In this document: piece after piece, positions 1 to 6,406 of the stretch
How the letters are laid out: each line of letters opens with the position of its first letter
Position numbering within the stretch: the stretch's first letter is position 1
Assembly (NCBI GenBank): GCA_031260365.1
Contig: JAIRJY010000130.1
Span: 1-8,263 of the forward strand
Direction of reading: 5' to 3'
Length of the DNA: 8,263 nt
Source: Nitrososphaerota archaeon
GTDB taxonomy: Archaea; Thermoproteota; Bathyarchaeia; Bathyarchaeales; Bathycorpusculaceae
Notes under the pieces: generated by a model
Told to the model about the DNA's origin: nothing
Databases searched by the model: none
The model's input: only the letters and a program-made list of their open reading frames with translations
Program-made: the position numbers and the translations under genes

Positions 1-1
1 A

Positions 2-238
2 ATGAATTTTGTTCTATTTGCCATAAGCCAAGGACTAGGCGAAGCTTTGCTCATAATTGCTTTCTCAACCGAAACAGCTGCAAGTGCTGTTATACTTGCA
101 GTACTAGTTGTACTATCCAAAAAATATGAAATAACCGATATCGATGAAATCCCAAAACTAATTCACAAAAAAGAAACAAACACAGCAACAGTAATAGTTA
201 AAGAAGAAAAAAAAGCCAAAGAGGTTGTTAAAGAATAA
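2..238 (+). CDS. nuoK: Complex I-like membrane subunit NuoK/FpoK, C-terminal part (5' truncated by window edge)
   Basis: This is the C-terminal part of the small antiporter-like membrane subunit K of NADH:quinone/F420H2 dehydrogenase-type complexes. The visible ATG at base 2 is probably an internal methionine, because the first half of the roughly 100-residue family (TM1 and most of TM2) is missing and the frame is open to the window edge. The last membrane helix (about residues 17-40 of the fragment) contains a buried glutamate (E24, in STETAAS) that matches the conserved TM3 glutamate of NuoK. It is followed by the family signature KKYEITDIDEI. After this point NuoK normally stops, but here a Lys/Glu-rich tail of about 25 residues follows. 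The stop codon TAA (236-238) shares its last base with the nuoL ATG, so translation is probably coupled. The assignment is supported by both motif and position. Confidence 0.85.
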   Translation: MNFVLFAISQGLGEALLIIAFSTETAASAVILAVLVVLSKKYEITDIDEIPKLIHKKETNTATVIVKEEKKAKEVVKE

Positions 239-2247
239 TGCAAATAGACGTAGTAATCGCTGCATGGTTGGTCTGGGTATTACCACTTTTTGCAAGCTTG
301 TTTGTACCAGTAATAGGTAAATACAGCGAAAAAGCACGAAACGGTTATGTGGTAATCGTAGCAGCCTTAACCGCTTTACTCGCAGTCTCTCTAATACCTG
401 CAGTATGGCACGGCGGAGAATTAGCTATAACAAGCACCGTTTCCTGGCTACCTGAAATAAGCGCAGGAATATACATAGACCCCTTAAGTGTACTTTTCAC
501 ATGTTTAATAGCCTTCTTTGCATTGATAATAGCCATATATTCAATCGGTTACATGAAAGGCGAAAACGGGTTAACCCGTTACTACTACCTAATTTTACTC
601 TTCATAGGTTCTATGATAGGTCTAGTTCTATCTGATAACATGCTTCAAATGTTCATATTCTGGGAAATGGTTGGCTTATGCAGCTACACCTTAATCTCGT
701 TTTGGTACAAAAAACCCGAGTCCATCCGCTCAGGTGTAAAAGTCTTCATGATGACCCGAATAGGCGACGTGTGCCTACTTGCTGCCATAGGACTACTCTA
801 CTACATGTTTGCCACATTTAGCTTCCGCGGCATAATCGACGGAATTCAACTAGGCGCATTTAACATGAACATGATGATCATAGTAGCATTCCTAGTCTTA
901 GGCGGTGCAATAGCAAAATCCGCACAGTTCCCCTTATTCACATGGCTCTACGGTGCTATGGAAGCACCAACATCTGTTAGTGCCCTTCTACACGCAGCAA
1001 CAATGGTTAAAGCTGGCGTTTATCTTCTATCAAGATTCATACTAATTTTTTCAATAGCACCAGTTCTAATAGAGCAGTTAATGCCTTTATGGTTTCCAAC
1101 AATCGCTTGGATAGGTGCTATAACAGCATTTATTGGTGCAACACTTGCTCTAACTACAACAGACCTTAAAGGAGTTCTCGCATATTCCACTATTAGCCAA
1201 ATAGGTTTTATGATGGCTGCTTTAGGTGCAGCTGCAACTCATGGCGGATTAATAGGTGAAGGCTGGTTTGCTAGTCTATTTCACATGGTCAGCCATGCCT
1301 TCTTTGAAGGACTTGGTTTTCTTTTAGCAGGCGGCATAATACACGCTGTTGGTACCCGTGATATGAGACTAATGGGTGGTTTACGTAAACTTATGCCAAT
1401 TAGTTTTCTTTTGATGATTATAATGGTTATAACAACTAGTGGATTACCGCCTTTTGCTGCTTTCTTTAGTAAAGGCTTAATTTTAACTAGTATTTCTGAA
1501 ATTGCAACATCTGCAGGTTTAATGCAAACTATTCTGCTTTATGCAACAGCAGCAATAACTTTTGCTTATTGTATTCGCATGTTTATCTTAGTGTTCCTAG
1601 GACATGAATCTGAGTACCTGCAAAAACGACATGTACATGAAGCATCTAAAATTATGTTAATACCAGCAGTTATCTTAGCTTTCTTCTGTATCGTATGGGG
1701 TTTATCTGAACCTATAGTTGCACATTTCTTACATGTTGAAGTTGCAAGTATGCTCACTGCTTTCACAAGCCTCGAGTTTCCATTTTTCATTGCTCTGCTA
1801 ATCCCCACTGGTATTCTTGTGTACTTTAGTTACTACAAAGGCTTTAACACCATACGCAACATCGCAAAAACAAATAATCCATTATCTACACTGTTAAAAC
1901 ATGCATATTTCATCGATGATTTCTATAGTTTAATCGTAAAAGGTTTAACTAAAATCTCTCAAGGACTCACACATGTAGAAGATGCACTATTTGGACGTTC
2001 TCTTGATGCAGTAGCAAAAGTGTTCCTAAAAATCTCTCAGTGGTTCACATGTGTAGAAAATACGCTATTTGGACGTTACATTGATGATCTTGGTGCAAAG
2101 ATTAATGATACCGCAAAGTCTGGGAAAGCTTTATCACTAAAACAAGACCAATCATCAAACTACATGAACTATTTAGCTGCTGCAGTAATTGGTTTCATAT
2201 TGATTGTAATATTAATAATATTGACTTTCGGAGTGGGTGTGATTTAG
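238..2247 (+). CDS. nuoL: Complex I-like proton-translocating subunit NuoL/FpoL, with duplicated lateral helix segment
   Basis: The product is the distal antiporter-like subunit of the membrane arm, which moves H+ or Na+ across the cytoplasmic membrane. It is 669 residues long, against about 610 in E. coli. The N-terminal antiporter domain lies around residues 65-115 and the main antiporter domain around 120-420. Channel residues visible are the TM5 glutamate E143 (FWEMVGLCSY), TM7 lysine K227 (AKSAQFPLFTWL), H252 and K258 in HAATMVKAGVYLL, H349/H353, and TM12 lysine K412 (FFSKGLIL). The TM11 position that is lysine in E. coli (HAFFKALLFL) is glutamate here (E357, HAFFEGLGFL). Residues 535-640 form the amphipathic lateral helix that runs along the membrane arm, and residues 642-667 are the final membrane anchor. 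The lateral helix contains a 26-residue tandem repeat. The ATG overlaps the nuoK stop; GAGGTT at 221-226 may be its ribosome binding site, at a long spacing. The TAG stop abuts the nuoM ATG directly. Confidence 0.96.
   Translation: MQIDVVIAAWLVWVLPLFASLFVPVIGKYSEKARNGYVVIVAALTALLAVSLIPAVWHGGELAITSTVSWLPEISAGIYIDPLSVLFTCLIAFFALIIAIYSIGYMKGENGLTRYYYLILLFIGSMIGLVLSDNMLQMFIFWEMVGLCSYTLISFWYKKPESIRSGVKVFMMTRIGDVCLLAAIGLLYYMFATFSFRGIIDGIQLGAFNMNMMIIVAFLVLGGAIAKSAQFPLFTWLYGAMEAPTSVSALLHAATMVKAGVYLLSRFILIFSIAPVLIEQLMPLWFPTIAWIGAITAFIGATLALTTTDLKGVLAYSTISQIGFMMAALGAAATHGGLIGEGWFASLFHMVSHAFFEGLGFLLAGGIIHAVGTRDMRLMGGLRKLMPISFLLMIIMVITTSGLPPFAAFFSKGLILTSISEIATSAGLMQTILLYATAAITFAYCIRMFILVFLGHESEYLQKRHVHEASKIMLIPAVILAFFCIVWGLSEPIVAHFLHVEVASMLTAFTSLEFPFFIALLIPTGILVYFSYYKGFNTIRNIAKTNNPLSTLLKHAYFIDDFYSLIVKGLTKISQGLTHVEDALFGRSLDAVAKVFLKISQWFTCVENTLFGRYIDDLGAKINDTAKSGKALSLKQDQSSNYMNYLAAAVIGFILIVILIILTFGVGVI
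1951..2106 (+). repeat. 78-bp in-frame tandem duplication inside nuoL (2 copies)
   Basis: Unit 1 covers 1951-2028 and unit 2 covers 2029-2106. The first ten bases match exactly, and 46 of the first 60 bases match by hand count, including a nine-base match across TTGGACGTT. The similarity fades in the last 18 bases. In protein the units are residues 572-597 and 598-623: KISQGLTHVEDALFGRSLDA against KISQWFTCVENTLFGRYIDD. Both lie in the lateral helix between the last two membrane spans. Divergence at synonymous and nonsynonymous sites suggests the duplication is not recent. Confidence 0.9.
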
Positions 2248-3948
2248 ATGGTGTTTCCTGTTTTATTGTCTGTGTTTGCTTTGTCGTCTATTAGTGTTCC
2301 GTTTGTTTATCTTGTTGGTAGGCGGTCTTCTAAGGCGGCGGCTGTTTTTGTTGCGTTGGTTGCGTTTGTTAATTTGTGTTTGGTTGCGAGTACTATTCCG
2401 TCTGTTTTGGATGGTGGTAGTGGTCATCAGTGGGTTGAGACGTATAGGTGGATTCCGAGTTTGGGTAATGCGCAGTTTACTTTGTTTGTTGATGGGATGA
2501 GTGCTTCTATTGCTTTGGTTAGTTTAGTGTTGGTTATTGTTGCTTCGGTTTATAGTGTTAATTATATGTCTGGTAAGAAGAATTTGGCTGCGTATTATGC
2601 TTTGCTTTGTTTGCTTTCTGTGGGTTTGATTGGTGTGTTTCTTACTTCGAATTTGCTTTTGTTTTATTTTTGTTGGGAGCTTATGCTTGTTCCTGCGTAT
2701 TTTCTTGTTGGTGAGTGGGGTTATCGTAATAGTTATAAGGCTGCTCTTAAATTGTTTATTTTTGCGCATGCTGGTGCGGTTTTTGTTCTTTTGGGTATTG
2801 GTGCGATTTATTGGTTGACTGGTACTACTGAGATGTTTTCTGTTGGTGGTGTTCAGGGTGCGCAGGGGTTGTTGTTTGGTGCTGAGGTTGCTGGTACTGC
2901 TAAGTGGATTCTTTTGGCTTTGACTGGTGGGTTTGCGGTTAAGATGGCTGTGTTTCCTGTTCATGCTTGGTTGCCTGATGCTCATTCTGAGGCTCCTGCG
3001 CCGATGTCTGCGTTGTTGAGTGGTGTTATTATTAGTGCTGGTGCTTATGCTATTCTTAGGATTGCGTTTGGTGTTGTTTTTCCTGCGGTGGATTTGTCTT
3101 TTGCAGTGAGCTTTTTGCATGTGCTTTCGGTTGTTGCTGTTGTTACGGCGTTTTTTGGTTCGTTTTTGGCGTTGTATGCTACAGATGTTAAGCGTGTTAT
3201 TGCGTATTCGAGTATTTCTCATATGGGTTACATTATGTTTGGTATTTCGTTGTTTCCTGTTAGTGTAGTTGGTGGTACTGCTGTTGTTTTGGCGTCATCG
3301 ATTGCTGTGACGGGTGCTGTTTTGCATATTGTGACTCATGGTGTTAGTAAGGGTCTTTTCTTTCTTACTGTTGGTGGTGTTATGCATCAGACTGAGGAGC
3401 GTGATATTGGTAGGTTGGGTGGTTTGGCTGGTAAAATGCCGTTTTCTACTGTTTCGGGTATTATTGCGGCTTTAAGTATTGCTGGTACGCCGCCGTTAGC
3501 TTGTTTTATTAGTGAATTTTTCATTTTTATGGGTGCTGTTCAAATTCTTGCGGTTGACTCTTTTTATGTTATACCTACGGTTTTGATGTTGGTTGCAACG
3601 GTGTTTTCTTTGGCGTATTCTTTGCGGTTTATCTCCAAAGTTTTCTTTGGAACTGCACCTGGTGAGTCGGTAGACGTAGTAGATACACATAATGTTATTG
3701 ACACTACTACTGCTGCTACTGTTGATGATGATAGCCGTAGCAGTAGCAGTGGTGGTGGTGGTGGTGGTGGTGGTGGTGGTGGTGGTGGTGGTGGTGGTGG
3801 TGGTGGTTATGGGCGTAGGGTTGTTGATGTTCCTGTGTGTATGAAGGTGGCGCTTGGGGTTTTGGTTGTTTTGGTGGTTGTTATTGGTGTTTATCCTACG
3901 TTCTTTTTGGATCTTATTAGAACGGTGACATTTGGAGGTCTACTGTAA
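2248..3948 (+). CDS. nuoM: Complex I-like proton-translocating subunit NuoM/FpoM, with polyglycine insert
   Basis: The product is the middle antiporter-like subunit of the membrane arm, 566 residues long against about 510 in E. coli. Recognisable landmarks are the antiporter core at about residues 110-425, TM5 glutamate E144 (FCWELMLVPAYF), TM7 lysine K232 (FAVKMAVFPVHAWLPDAH), the DVKRVIAYSSISHMGY signature at 313-328, and TM12 glutamate E423 (ISEFFIFMG). The TM8 lysine of E. coli NuoM (GILLKTAAYG) is serine S263 here (GVIISAGAYA), while a lysine K368 sits in TM11. Residues 468-530, between the last two membrane helices, form a low-complexity insert: an acidic/Thr stretch, a Ser run, then 19 glycines. 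The final helix and the GVYPTFFLDLI motif follow intact, so the reading frame is undisturbed. The ATG directly follows the nuoL stop, and GGAG/GGGTGTGAT within the end of nuoL may serve as its ribosome binding site. Codons are strongly G- and T-biased compared with both neighbours. Confidence 0.96.
   Translation: MVFPVLLSVFALSSISVPFVYLVGRRSSKAAAVFVALVAFVNLCLVASTIPSVLDGGSGHQWVETYRWIPSLGNAQFTLFVDGMSASIALVSLVLVIVASVYSVNYMSGKKNLAAYYALLCLLSVGLIGVFLTSNLLLFYFCWELMLVPAYFLVGEWGYRNSYKAALKLFIFAHAGAVFVLLGIGAIYWLTGTTEMFSVGGVQGAQGLLFGAEVAGTAKWILLALTGGFAVKMAVFPVHAWLPDAHSEAPAPMSALLSGVIISAGAYAILRIAFGVVFPAVDLSFAVSFLHVLSVVAVVTAFFGSFLALYATDVKRVIAYSSISHMGYIMFGISLFPVSVVGGTAVVLASSIAVTGAVLHIVTHGVSKGLFFLTVGGVMHQTEERDIGRLGGLAGKMPFSTVSGIIAALSIAGTPPLACFISEFFIFMGAVQILAVDSFYVIPTVLMLVATVFSLAYSLRFISKVFFGTAPGESVDVVDTHNVIDTTTAATVDDDSRSSSSGGGGGGGGGGGGGGGGGGGYGRRVVDVPVCMKVALGVLVVLVVVIGVYPTFFLDLIRTVTFGGLL
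3751..3807 (+). repeat. (GGT)19 trinucleotide microsatellite in nuoM
   Basis: Nineteen uninterrupted GGT codons encode residues 502-520 of NuoM. They follow a short AGC/AGT (serine) run, which may have been the seed for slippage. Since the unit is three bases, copy-number change would alter linker length without breaking the frame. The G-rich strand is the coding strand, so the transcript carries (GGU)19. An assembly or sequencing artefact in the exact count is possible. Confidence 0.95.
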
Positions 3949-3963
3949 AATAGTAGATAATTT

Positions 3964-3968
3964 GGTGA
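3964..3968 (+). promoter_or_regulatory. Shine-Dalgarno site of nuoN (GGTGA)
   Basis: GGTGA lies six bases before the nuoN ATG. It matches the archaeal consensus complementary to the 3' end of 16S rRNA (GGTGATC type). It supports the chosen start and shows that nuoN is translated by its own initiation event despite the 26-base gap after nuoM. Confidence 0.7.
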
Positions 3969-3974
3969 AAAATC

Positions 3975-5480
3975 ATGATAGATATTATTGATGTAATATT
4001 GCCCATATTTATGCTAATACTCGCAGCAATACTAACGATACCTGTATTCAAATTAGCCAACAAAAGCAAATATCATAACGCTGTAACAATTACTTGGTTT
4101 CTGCTAATTTTCGTAGTTGTAGGTATAAGTGTGGCTAATCTATCTTTGACCTATTTTAGCACTGATAATCCTTTGGCTTTAAATTTAAACATAAATGATA
4201 TGGCGTCTTCACCTTTCCAAAGTTCTTTCTTAATAGATGCGCTCTCAATATACATGGCAATAATCATAGTTGCCGTTAGTATTGTAATCATAATCTATGG
4301 CGTATTTTTTGTAAACTCTGCTAGTCGTCTATCTGGTCGATATTTTGCAGTTATGCTTATGTTAACTGCAGCTTTACTTGGTGCAGTACTTGCCGGAGAT
4401 TTGTTGACGCTTTTTATATTTTGGGAAATAGCCACAGTAGCCGCAGCTTTCCTTATGATGTTTCGTAAAAATGCCTTTAGCATAAATGCTACTATGAAAT
4501 ATCTCATAATGGTAATTATTGCGTCCGCATTTGTCCTTTTTGGGCTTTCTCTTGTCTTTGGTATAACAGGTAGCTTAAACTATCTGACAGTAAGTGCTGC
4601 TGTAAGTACTATTAGCTCAAATAATTTACCAATGTTAATTATCGCGTTTGTTTTCATAGCTGCAGGTTACGCCATAGAAGCAGCCATTGTCCCCTTTCAT
4701 TTTTGGTTGCCCGATGCGTATACCGCAGCTCCAGCTCCATCTGCAGCACTTTTATCAGCTCTTGTAGACCAAGGTAGTTATTACATTTTAATCAGAATAT
4801 TAATCTACATAATACTGCCACCCGGACAAGGACCAATAGATTGGACCATTATGCTCTCAATAATGGCTGCTTTAACGATGGTACTTGGTAATCTTTTTGC
4901 TTTAGTTCAAAATGACATTAAACGGTTAATAGCATACATATGCGTAGCCGATGTAGGTTATAATTTAATTGCAATTACCTGTGTAACTGCTCTTGGTTTA
5001 ACAGCTAACTTGTACTTTTTCTTAATCGGTGGCTTAACTACTGCACTTGCTTTTATGGCTATAGGCATATTAAATAGGCATGGCTTTAAAACTCTTGATG
5101 ATGTAGCAGGACTTGGCAAAAAAATGCCTCTAGTATGTATAGCCTTGATTATTGCCGGTTTATCTTTAGCAGGAGTACCACCGTTTGGTGGGTTCATGGC
5201 AAAATATCTCGTGTTTACAGCTGCAATTGAAGCAAACTATGTTTGGCTAGCAGTTATAGGTATCATCACAAGTATTTTGCAAACAGCATACATTTTCAGA
5301 CTTGTAAACATAATGTTTAGCAAACCCGCAAAAAGTAACAAACAAATAACCTTTAGCATGAACAAAAAAATCTTCATACCCATATTCATAATGATTGCAG
5401 CAATTTTCATACTAGGGCTGTTCCCCGATATCGTACTACAATTAATACAACCAGTAATCAACCAATTACCTTTCCTATAA
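3975..5480 (+). CDS. nuoN: Complex I-like proton-translocating subunit NuoN/FpoN with altered channel lysines
   Basis: The product is the proximal antiporter-like subunit of the membrane arm, 501 residues, a normal length for the family. The antiporter core spans about residues 120-420, with TM5 glutamate E151 (FIFWEIATVAAAF), the VPFHFWLPDAYTAAPAP signature at 239-255, NDIKRLIAYICVADVGYN at 313-330, and TM12 lysine K410 (GVPPFGGFMAKYLVF). By hand alignment to E. coli NuoN, the TM7 lysine (GLKLSLVPFH) is replaced by glutamate E235 (AIEAAIVPFH), and the TM8 lysine (ATASKIAIFG) falls on aspartate D265 (SALVDQGSYY). The protein is otherwise complete and shows no sign of decay. It is the last gene of the operon: the next gene is convergent, 78 bases away. 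It has its own GGTGA ribosome binding site. Assignment to N rather than M or L rests on its position after nuoM and the VPFHFWLPDAY signature. Confidence 0.95.
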   Translation: MIDIIDVILPIFMLILAAILTIPVFKLANKSKYHNAVTITWFLLIFVVVGISVANLSLTYFSTDNPLALNLNINDMASSPFQSSFLIDALSIYMAIIIVAVSIVIIIYGVFFVNSASRLSGRYFAVMLMLTAALLGAVLAGDLLTLFIFWEIATVAAAFLMMFRKNAFSINATMKYLIMVIIASAFVLFGLSLVFGITGSLNYLTVSAAVSTISSNNLPMLIIAFVFIAAGYAIEAAIVPFHFWLPDAYTAAPAPSAALLSALVDQGSYYILIRILIYIILPPGQGPIDWTIMLSIMAALTMVLGNLFALVQNDIKRLIAYICVADVGYNLIAITCVTALGLTANLYFFLIGGLTTALAFMAIGILNRHGFKTLDDVAGLGKKMPLVCIALIIAGLSLAGVPPFGGFMAKYLVFTAAIEANYVWLAVIGIITSILQTAYIFRLVNIMFSKPAKSNKQITFSMNKKIFIPIFIMIAAIFILGLFPDIVLQLIQPVINQLPFL

Positions 5481-5521
5481 ACACATTAATTTAGTCTACA
5501 ACCGAGCAAAAACTACAAACA

Positions 5522-5546
5522 TGCAAAACATACTAGATTTTTTGCA
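5522..5546. terminator. Possible bidirectional hairpin terminator between nuoN and the JAMM gene
   Basis: TGCAAAA (5522-5528) and TTTTGCA (5540-5546) can pair over seven bases around an 11-base loop. A run of six T (5538-5543) lies in the right arm on the plus strand, and a run of A in the left arm gives U-tracts on the minus strand. It sits in the 78-base gap between two convergent genes, where termination is expected. Archaea often terminate on T-tracts alone, so the hairpin itself may be incidental. Confidence 0.35.
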
Positions 5547-5558
5547 AGAAGTCTACTG

Positions 5559-6002
5559 TTATTCGTTTATTACTTGAATTTTGATTTTTTCTCCATAACA
5601 GTTGTAAGCCACAATGTCTTGCTCTGTTTCATACGGAAAGCCTACAATCATCATTATTCGCCCATAAAAATTGTTAGTGTCAACACTTGAAGCATTTTTA
5701 TTTCCTGACGGGTGGGAATGAACTAAACCCATAATTGAAAAATCCATAGGTAACATGTGAAAAGGCAAATTCGCAAAACCATACCCATAAGTCGCCAAAG
5801 GAGGTACTAACAAATCAGTAATATGAATAGTATCTCTTTTCTTTTTACCTCTTAAAACTAGTATAGTCTCCTTTGGATAAAGCTGCTTTGCGCTGATAAA
5901 AATTGAATCTAACACTTCTCTATCTATCAAAACTACTACTGTTTTAGCCATGAAAATGTAAATAGAATTGCGACTTATTTGTTTTTTCCTAAAGAAACCC
6001 AA
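5559..6002 (-). CDS. JAB1/MPN/Mov34 (JAMM) metalloprotease, probable desampylase-like isopeptidase
   Basis: This small cytoplasmic zinc metalloprotease of the JAMM family is 147 residues from a TTG start. The full catalytic signature is present: glutamate E45 (LYPKETILVLRG), then H95, H97, S105 and D108 in HSHPSGNKNASSVD, matching HxHPxG-x(5)-S-x(2)-D. In archaea such stand-alone JAMM proteins (for example HvJAMM1 of Haloferax) cleave ubiquitin-like SAMP modifiers from target proteins. That role is inferred here, and no ubiquitin-like gene is visible in the window. The TTG start gives an N-terminal GFFRKKQ stretch that I recall from similar archaeal proteins, but an ATG at codon 18 (bases 5949-5951, MAKTVVVL) would give a 130-residue protein still carrying every catalytic residue. 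Neither start has a clear Shine-Dalgarno site. The gene is monocistronic, convergent with nuoN and divergent from the next ORF. Confidence 0.88.
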   Translation of the reverse strand: MGFFRKKQISRNSIYIFMAKTVVVLIDREVLDSIFISAKQLYPKETILVLRGKKKRDTIHITDLLVPPLATYGYGFANLPFHMLPMDFSIMGLVHSHPSGNKNASSVDTNNFYGRIMMIVGFPYETEQDIVAYNCYGEKIKIQVINE

Positions 6003-6202
6003 TATTTCTTAGTATTACGGTTGTAAATTTTTGATAGATTTTTGTATTTTTATCCATAACTTTTCAAATTTAAGTAACATGTTTTATGTTTTAGTTTGTT
6101 TTTTAGCTATTTTTGTGTTTAGAGCTATATTTAGACCGTTTTAAAACAGTGTCGTATTTTACTTATGGACGTAATGTTGGTGTTTTATAAAAGTGTCTTT
6201 TA
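6003..6202. promoter_or_regulatory. AT-rich divergent intergenic region with probable promoters
   Basis: These 200 bases between two divergent reading frames are very AT-rich and contain no convincing ORF. On the minus strand, GGATAAAAATAC (6044-6055) is a TATA-like box about 45 bases before the JAMM TTG start, placing transcription start near 6024. On the plus strand, TTTTATAAAAG (6183-6193) is a strong TATA-like box. A 10-base palindrome GTTTTAAAAC sits at 6138-6147, of unknown meaning. Confidence 0.4.
6183..6193 (+). promoter_or_regulatory. TATA-like box upstream of small Cys/His ORF
   Basis: TTTTATAAAAG resembles an archaeal TATA box. Archaeal transcription usually starts about 25 bases downstream of its centre, here near base 6213. 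That lies after the first ATG of the ORF (6203) and just before a second in-frame ATG (6221), which suggests a nearly leaderless transcript beginning translation at 6221. Confidence 0.4.
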
Positions 6203-6406
6203 ATGTCTCGTATTGTAAAAATGGGGAAAAATAAGTGTTATTTCTGCAAATTATTATTTAAATTGGGAAAAGTTAAGGTTTTAAACGACAATCTGGAACA
6301 CACGTACCAATGTAAATTTGACTTGCTGTACGCGCCATCTCTAAGTAAACGTCTCACAAAACTTGAGTACATTTTTAAAAACGTGAGCTTTTGCTCGTAT
6401 CATTAA
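6203..6406 (+). CDS. Small hypothetical protein with Cys/His pairs, possible zinc-binding
   Basis: I do not recognise this 67-codon ORF as a known family. The product is basic and carries C12-x2-C15 (CYFC) followed by H33-x3-C37 (HTYQC), a spacing that could hold one zinc ion in the manner of small archaeal zinc-ribbon or TRASH-like proteins. C64 and H67 at the extreme C-terminus are additional candidates. A second in-frame ATG at 6221 (residue 7) fits the upstream TATA-like box better and would retain all Cys/His pairs. The 3' end overlaps the end of the convergent surface-protein gene by 32 bases. There is no Shine-Dalgarno site. It may be a chance ORF: the main support is the placement after a good TATA-like box and the paired Cys/His residues. 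Confidence 0.4.
   Translation: MSRIVKMGKNKCYFCKLLFKLGKVKVLNDNLEHTYQCKFDLLYAPSLSKRLTKLEYIFKNVSFCSYH

Noticed and set aside
2524..3222. Long minus-strand reading frame (232 codons) opposite nuoM
   Set aside because: It is a shadow of the G+T-rich nuoM codons; its product is an implausible Asn/Arg/Lys/Thr-rich sequence and nuoM itself is clearly conserved.
3940..3956. Small inverted repeat CTACT/AGTAG after the nuoM stop
   Set aside because: Only five base pairs, AT-rich, with no T-tract; the operon continues into nuoN, so a terminator is unlikely.
6138..6147. Palindrome GTTTTAAAAC in the divergent intergenic region as an operator
   Set aside because: A ten-base AT palindrome is expected by chance in such AT-rich sequence, and no second copy or linked regulator gene is present.
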